A stretch of 64,000 bases of DNA. Source: Epiperipatus broadwayi (taxonomy: Eukaryota; Onychophora; Udeonychophora; Euonychophora; Peripatidae). Of this stretch, positions 59,006-64,000 are shown piece after piece. Position numbers and translations under genes: made by a program. A model generated the notes under the pieces. It did not search any database. It saw nothing but the letters and a program-made list of their open reading frames with translations, and was not told the DNA's origin. The DNA lies in the NCBI GenBank assembly GCA_028023455.1, contig JAQFVV010000563.1:62001-126000 (forward strand). The letters run 5' to 3'. Each line of letters begins with the position of its first letter. Positions within the stretch are counted from its first letter, which is position 1.

Positions 59006-62000
59006 CTACTTTAACTAAAACTTCATGATATTAATCCAATTATCTTGTTTGTTTAATAATATAGCCAGGCTGCAGAAGTAACAGTAATAGAAGGAGGAGG
59101 AAAAGTAATACCATGCTTTTTGTTTTGAAATAAAGAACATATTGCTTATATTGTTTTTTTTTTGTTTTTTTTTTGGAAAACATTGTAATGAAAGACTTGT
59201 TTGAAATAAGCAAATAATGAGGTTGTAAGATGACAACTTAATTAGTTCCACACTTATTGAATCAGTAACAGAGCAATGAAAGCAGAGATACAATCCTGAT
59301 AGCAATAGCAGTATAGAAACACAAACATGAAAGCTGCAATTGGAAAATTATTAATGAAGATCAATGTGAAAGCCTAATAAATATTATATTTTCTAATGAC
59401 CTTAATGAAGCTTAATTATTGCCACAGTTTCTAATATTATGTCTAACAACCTTAATATTATTTTTGGATCATTTATCTCCCCTGCCCAAGCAAACAAAAC
59501 TGCCACCAGACAACTCACTTTCAGCCTTACTTTGTACAAATGTTGGCCAAAAAAATGTACTTCTTTTCTAACAGGAAAAAAATGTATATGTGCAATTAAA
59601 TAAATATTAAGTGGAAAATCTAAAATTTTTCAACATATAAAATATACAATACAAACATATATTGAAATGGAATATTTACCATCGTATCCATTTCACCTAG
59701 TTACATTCTACAGCCAACTCTGTGCCAGGTTTAAACCTTAAATAGTACCTTAAAAGACGTCTATATGGATTTGTAGGTATGATCATATATATATATGCGA
59801 GAATCAATGTCTGTAATCTAATTGCTATATATAGATTACAGTAATATATTTATTTAAAAGTAATGTGTAATTTAAAATACAATTTAATTCAATTTATATT
59901 TCAGTTTGCTTAAATCGCATGTCCATATGGGTATTATACGCATCACCACCATATATATATATATATAGCATCTTGTTATTTGTTTACTATATTTTCTAAA
60001 TTTAATTTAAAATAATTTGGAAAATAAAATCATGCAATGCAAATCTGTTTTAGGATAGTGTGATGATGGAATCTAAAAATTATTAAGACAATAAATGTTT
60101 GTCAAAATATATTTTATCTTGTAAATAAAATTTAACCAACTGTATCAATTGCTAAAATCTTGTGGGAAAATAAATGATCAAATCTTGGAAAACAGCCTAT
60201 TCAAAGAATAAGACAAAAGACAGAAGTCATTTTTGGTAATTAAAAATATAAAATTTAAAGATATTAACCGCTTGTTTCACTGGAAGAAAATTTGCTATTA
60301 AAAATATAACTTAATGGAAGGTGAATATAAATAGGCTAATTTTTTCATGTAAGATACACTCTGTAAAATCTTTGAAGCACATGCTGACTGAATCCATGAT
60401 GGTTTGATTTTTTAATATGGCTGAGTAGGACAGGCAGGAGTTGCTGTTCTCCAAGTCCAGAGGTGGGTAATCTCTATGTCTATCTTCCATGATGAGGGCA
60501 CCTAGCTATTATAAAGATGGAGGATGTCCCTGTCACAGACCTGCTGCACTGATGTTTCAACAGGAGAGATGCTGCCTATTCTGAAAACAATTGCTGCTAC
60601 TGTATTTCTCACCAACAATAATGCCAACAGACAAGGTTATACTAAAGAGTTGAAGGTAAAATTCCTAAGAGCAGTGCAAAGAACTCTCAAATGAACTTTT
60701 AACTCTTAAATCTAAAACTATACCTATCACCTAAATTTCAATGAACGTTCAAAGCTACGTTTAATTTCTAAAATCTTTTGTATAAAATAAATGTAGAGAC
60801 ACCACATAATATTTGCCTTATTCTCTGGAATATTACATCTGTAAAACCTCTAATATTACTTATGTTAAAGTATAAGATAAATAATCAGCTGCTAATCCAA
60901 ATCTATCCTTTGCTTTCATGTTTGTGATGTTGCCTATGCTATTTTTAAAAAAAATTTAAGTATTAATATTTTGCTTCTGAGATATGTGATAATATGCCAA
61001 ATGTATCTCAAAACAGTGAGTGTAGTAATTTTAAAAGTTTTGTACCAAAGATAGCATTATTTCTATCTTCAATCTAATAAATCTAGAATAACATTTAGTT
61101 ATCTTAACCTGACTCACTGTTTCAAAATTAGATTAATTAAAATCAATATTTGATCACCGTGCAATCATTATAATAGCCAGACTTAATTTAAATTTGATTT
61201 TCCAAACTTAGTTATTCTGGTTTTCAAATATTATAATTGTAAATTATGGTTTTAAAAGTAACTTAATCTGATAGTGGGTTTCTGCCCATAGAGATATATT
61301 ATTAAGGCATATTTTGTAGTTCACAATTAATTCTAGCCCCTTAAAATAAACATCCTCTATTAAGAGCTGATTAATGATGCAGATTGATTGTTTGTTAAAT
61401 GGGATTATTAACTTACTAATTTAGTTCATTTTTATTGTAGCAGTTTTAGATGCTTAATTTATGATTGGCTTATTAGCAGTGCAAATATTAGGTAACTATT
61501 TTGAGGCACACTTAATAATTTTAACACATTTGTTATTTTGCCTTTGTGCATTGTGAATGTGTATTTACAATATCTATATTGATATATTCTTGTCTTGTGA
61601 ATCAAATGACACCCAGGTAGTCATATTGTTTAGATATGGCACTATATATGAAAAGATCCAGAACCTTTAAGTAAGCCTATCCTAATCTAGTCTTGAACTC
61701 ATCATGTTTGCAATCTTATTAATTAATTTATTAGCAAGCTACTCAGTTCCAAATGGATCACCCATCTTATATGTAGAAATAATTCCTCATCCACATCACC
61801 ACCTTTTTAATAAAGTTTAATAATATATCTATAGCAAATCATATGTAATGCTAATGTTTCCCTCTAGTAATATATATTCAGAATTTATCCAAAACCAAGA
61901 CAATTTCTGCTTTGATGGATTCTGATTTGCATTATTCTCAAGCTTTATTATTGTGCTCAAATCTTATTTAGCTTAACATAAACAGCCACAATATTAATGT

Positions 62001-62959
62001 TGTAGTAGTTAATATATGATTCTGTTTAGCATTGGTACTTTATTAGTTAGCAAACCATGACATAGGAATAAATATTGCTTGGCATATTAAATTATCATAG
62101 GCACAAATTACTCACCAGGTCTGAAGCTAATTGTCACACTTAAACAAAATCATATGCTGAATTGCTTATAACTAATCTCATTTTGTTGTATAATGCCTGT
62201 ATACATGCAATTAATTGTATTTTGATTTCTAGTTAAGTGTAATTTATTTTATCTTATTTAAATTTATCTCATTTTCATTATCACTTTACCTTATTCTAAC
62301 CTCAATTGAATTATTGATTAAATATGTTCGATATGATATTAAAGATATTAATATTTCCTTAAGTTTAGCTTATTAATCCAGTTTTGTATTGCATGTGTGG
62401 TTGGATTTTGAGTCTCATTCCTCTTCCTATTCAGAGAAGGGTCACAAATAAAAATAATGTCTGTGTGTAACTCAAAAATGTCATTCATAAGATATTAAAT
62501 CATGAATCATTGGTAAATAGGTTGAAGCTTGATTGGAACTGGGATCTTCATATCCCATTTCAATTAAGTTTCGTCTATTTTACCTGGACTCTGGGTTTTA
62601 TTACGTGAATGTACAAATCTGACCATTACAATATGTTATATAGTTTTCATTTCCCGGTTGATGGCTTATGTGATCAAGTCAAAATGTTGGACTTTTTATA
62701 ACCTTACATGGATGAACCTGCAGAACATGTCTTTTATATATATAATAAAAACATTTAAAGACAATGCAATATACATAATTAATTCAAAAGCATAACTTCT
62801 TGAAATTTTTCAATATAAGAAATATTAACTATTCATCATGTGAAATAATTATCATGTATTTAAAAGCACATATTACTGTCAAATATGAAATACAAAATTT
62901 TTCAGAATATTACTTAAATGAATGAAGAAGAAAATAATCAAAAATATTCTAAATAAGAT
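59006..62959. other. Long AT-rich stretch; GC-richer island and a low-repeat zone
   Basis: A 96-codon minus-strand frame at 59015-59305 is not recognised. The island at 60300-60640 is listed separately. From about 60900 to 62700 homopolymers are scarce and the sequence looks unique, like 48.6-50.3 kb; conserved regulatory DNA is one possibility that cannot be judged from one genome. Confidence 0.4.
60300..60640. other. GC-richer island of unknown nature
   Basis: This is clearly richer in GC than its flanks. On the minus strand about 60 codons are open from an ATG at about 60503 (MEDRHRDYPPLDLENSNSCL, then SYSAILKNQTIMDS, CFKDFTECILHE), with a composition unlike the AT-driven frames nearby. 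No family is recognised and flanking splice signals are not decisive. It could be an exon, a noncoding RNA or an old insertion. Confidence 0.25.
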
Positions 62960-63025
62960 AAGTTGTATTATATATATATATATATATATAATTAGTTTTG
63001 TATTATATATATATATATATATATA

Positions 63026-63145
63026 ATTAGTTTCCAACCAGTAACCACCTAAACATTCACAGTAAATATAGCAACCAATATTTCTAACTGCTGTCAAGGC
63101 AACCTTCACACCTTTTAATAGCAAGAATGGATATATATATATATA
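63026..63145 (-). repeat. Short repeat bounded by (AT)n, copy 2
   Basis: Related to 47585-47700 (see there). Just left, the ~36-bp unit GTATTATATAT...AATTAGTTT occurs twice in tandem (about 62964-63031). The open minus-strand frame here is a by-product of the repeat. Confidence 0.5.
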
Positions 63146-64000
63146 GTTAAATTGTTATTTTCTATTGTTCTACAATATAAAATATTTAATCAGATATTAA
63201 AATTGATATTACAATATTGCCATTTGTGTAATATTTACAAAAAGACAAGAAACAGAAAAAAGTATGCTGTAATTTTTTTTATTACAATATATAAGTATGT
63301 TTTACAGACATACAAACAAATAAATATTATTTAAAGACTTTTTTGTAATATTAAACATAAATTTAGTATACAGAAAGTTTTTGTAAAAGTATATATCTAA
63401 TATTTTAGATATTAAAACTGATAGTAATCTAATATTTATTTAAGTTTTCAACAGCAAATTAGTGTTTAAAAGCAAACGAATATTGCAAATTACATAATTA
63501 GTAAAATTGTAAATCCAAAAAGACTAGAAAACCAATGCTACTGGGTTAAAGGATTTCCAACTGTAGCAAATTACAAAGGACAATAATATACATGCAATTT
63601 TTTAGAGAGAGAAAAAATACTGATATTTAATTAAAACTTATTTATTGTAATTCTAAATGGAGGCCAAATGTATTTCTATCAGTATGTTTTACTAATCAGT
63701 ATATTAACTATTCACTATATTAGGATTACAATAAATATATTTAGAAACAAAAAGCAACAACTATCACAAGTAATTTTTAAAATGCATCATTTGCTACAAT
63801 AGAACCATAATGTCTGCATTGTTTAGCCTTTTATTTTTTGACCTGCAAACCAAATATACAAACATAGGTATTATGCAAACTAATTCTATGTTGAAATAAT
63901 AAAAAACAACTTACATTTGATTTACTTTGATTAAAAAAAAAGATCTTACCTAAAAAAGAAAAAAATATATACATAAATGTTAAAAACAAACGGTAAATTA
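63146..64000. other. AT-rich noncoding DNA to the window end
   Basis: No supported gene or repeat. Confidence 0.6.

Noticed and set aside
1-64000. CRISPR arrays, bacterial operons, riboswitches, phage genes
   Set aside because: The base composition, SINEs and LINEs show eukaryotic nuclear DNA; no regularly spaced identical repeats other than simple and tandem repeats were seen.

Overview
This window looks like a very AT-rich, gene-poor stretch of a metazoan nuclear genome, probably an invertebrate. By eye GC is about a quarter. There are long A/T homopolymers and (AT)n tracts, no operon-like gene packing, and many eukaryotic retroelements: tRNA-derived SINEs, several LINE clades, a Penelope-like element and hAT DNA transposons. 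I cannot name the species from the sequence. I found no complete host protein-coding gene. The only long open frame (11091-12587, minus) is the reverse-transcriptase part of a LINE.

Layout. 1-10.6 kb: noncoding DNA with three copies of one SINE family (1.6, 6.3 and 10.5 kb), a first copy of a second SINE family (3.9 kb), and a ~310-bp tandem duplication (6.08-6.79 kb) in which only one copy carries a SINE. 11.08-12.59 kb: an unbroken, 5'-truncated RTE-like LINE on the minus strand. 13.85-14.56 kb: a ~75-bp tandem repeat split by a SINE and by a complete 368-bp nonautonomous hAT element with a perfect 8-bp target duplication. 15.5-16.4 kb: a decayed LINE tail (minus). 19.37-20.31 kb and 24.59-24.98 kb: small repeats carrying what I read as hammerhead ribozymes, built as head-to-head inverted partial copies. 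20.31-20.84 kb: a foldback element with internal ~112-bp tandem repeats. 25.8-30.2 kb: another SINE, a palindromic SINE pair, and an old, stop-riddled relative of the 11-kb LINE. 31.2-34.9 kb: a possible decayed ORF1 on the minus strand followed by a decayed CR1/Jockey-like LINE on the plus strand. 36-59 kb: more SINEs, small inverted-repeat elements, a ~1-kb hAT copy with transposase remnants (46.4 kb), a clear tRNA-Gly-derived SINE (53 kb), a Penelope-like element with a GIY-YIG domain (54.6-55.7 kb) and a GATA/GATG microsatellite (57.4 kb). 59-64 kb is mostly unique AT-rich DNA, with one GC-richer island near 60.4 kb.

How the parts fit. The LINEs could in principle supply reverse transcriptase for the A-tailed SINEs. 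The hammerhead-bearing repeats have the same odd layout as the Penelope-like copy: an inverted piece of the 3' end joined head-to-head to a sense copy. Since hammerhead ribozymes are known in Penelope-like elements and in the small nonautonomous 'retrozymes', the most interesting reading is that this window holds a retrozyme-like family together with a relic of its likely mobilizer. That link is inference; the ribozyme core and stems are seen in the sequence.
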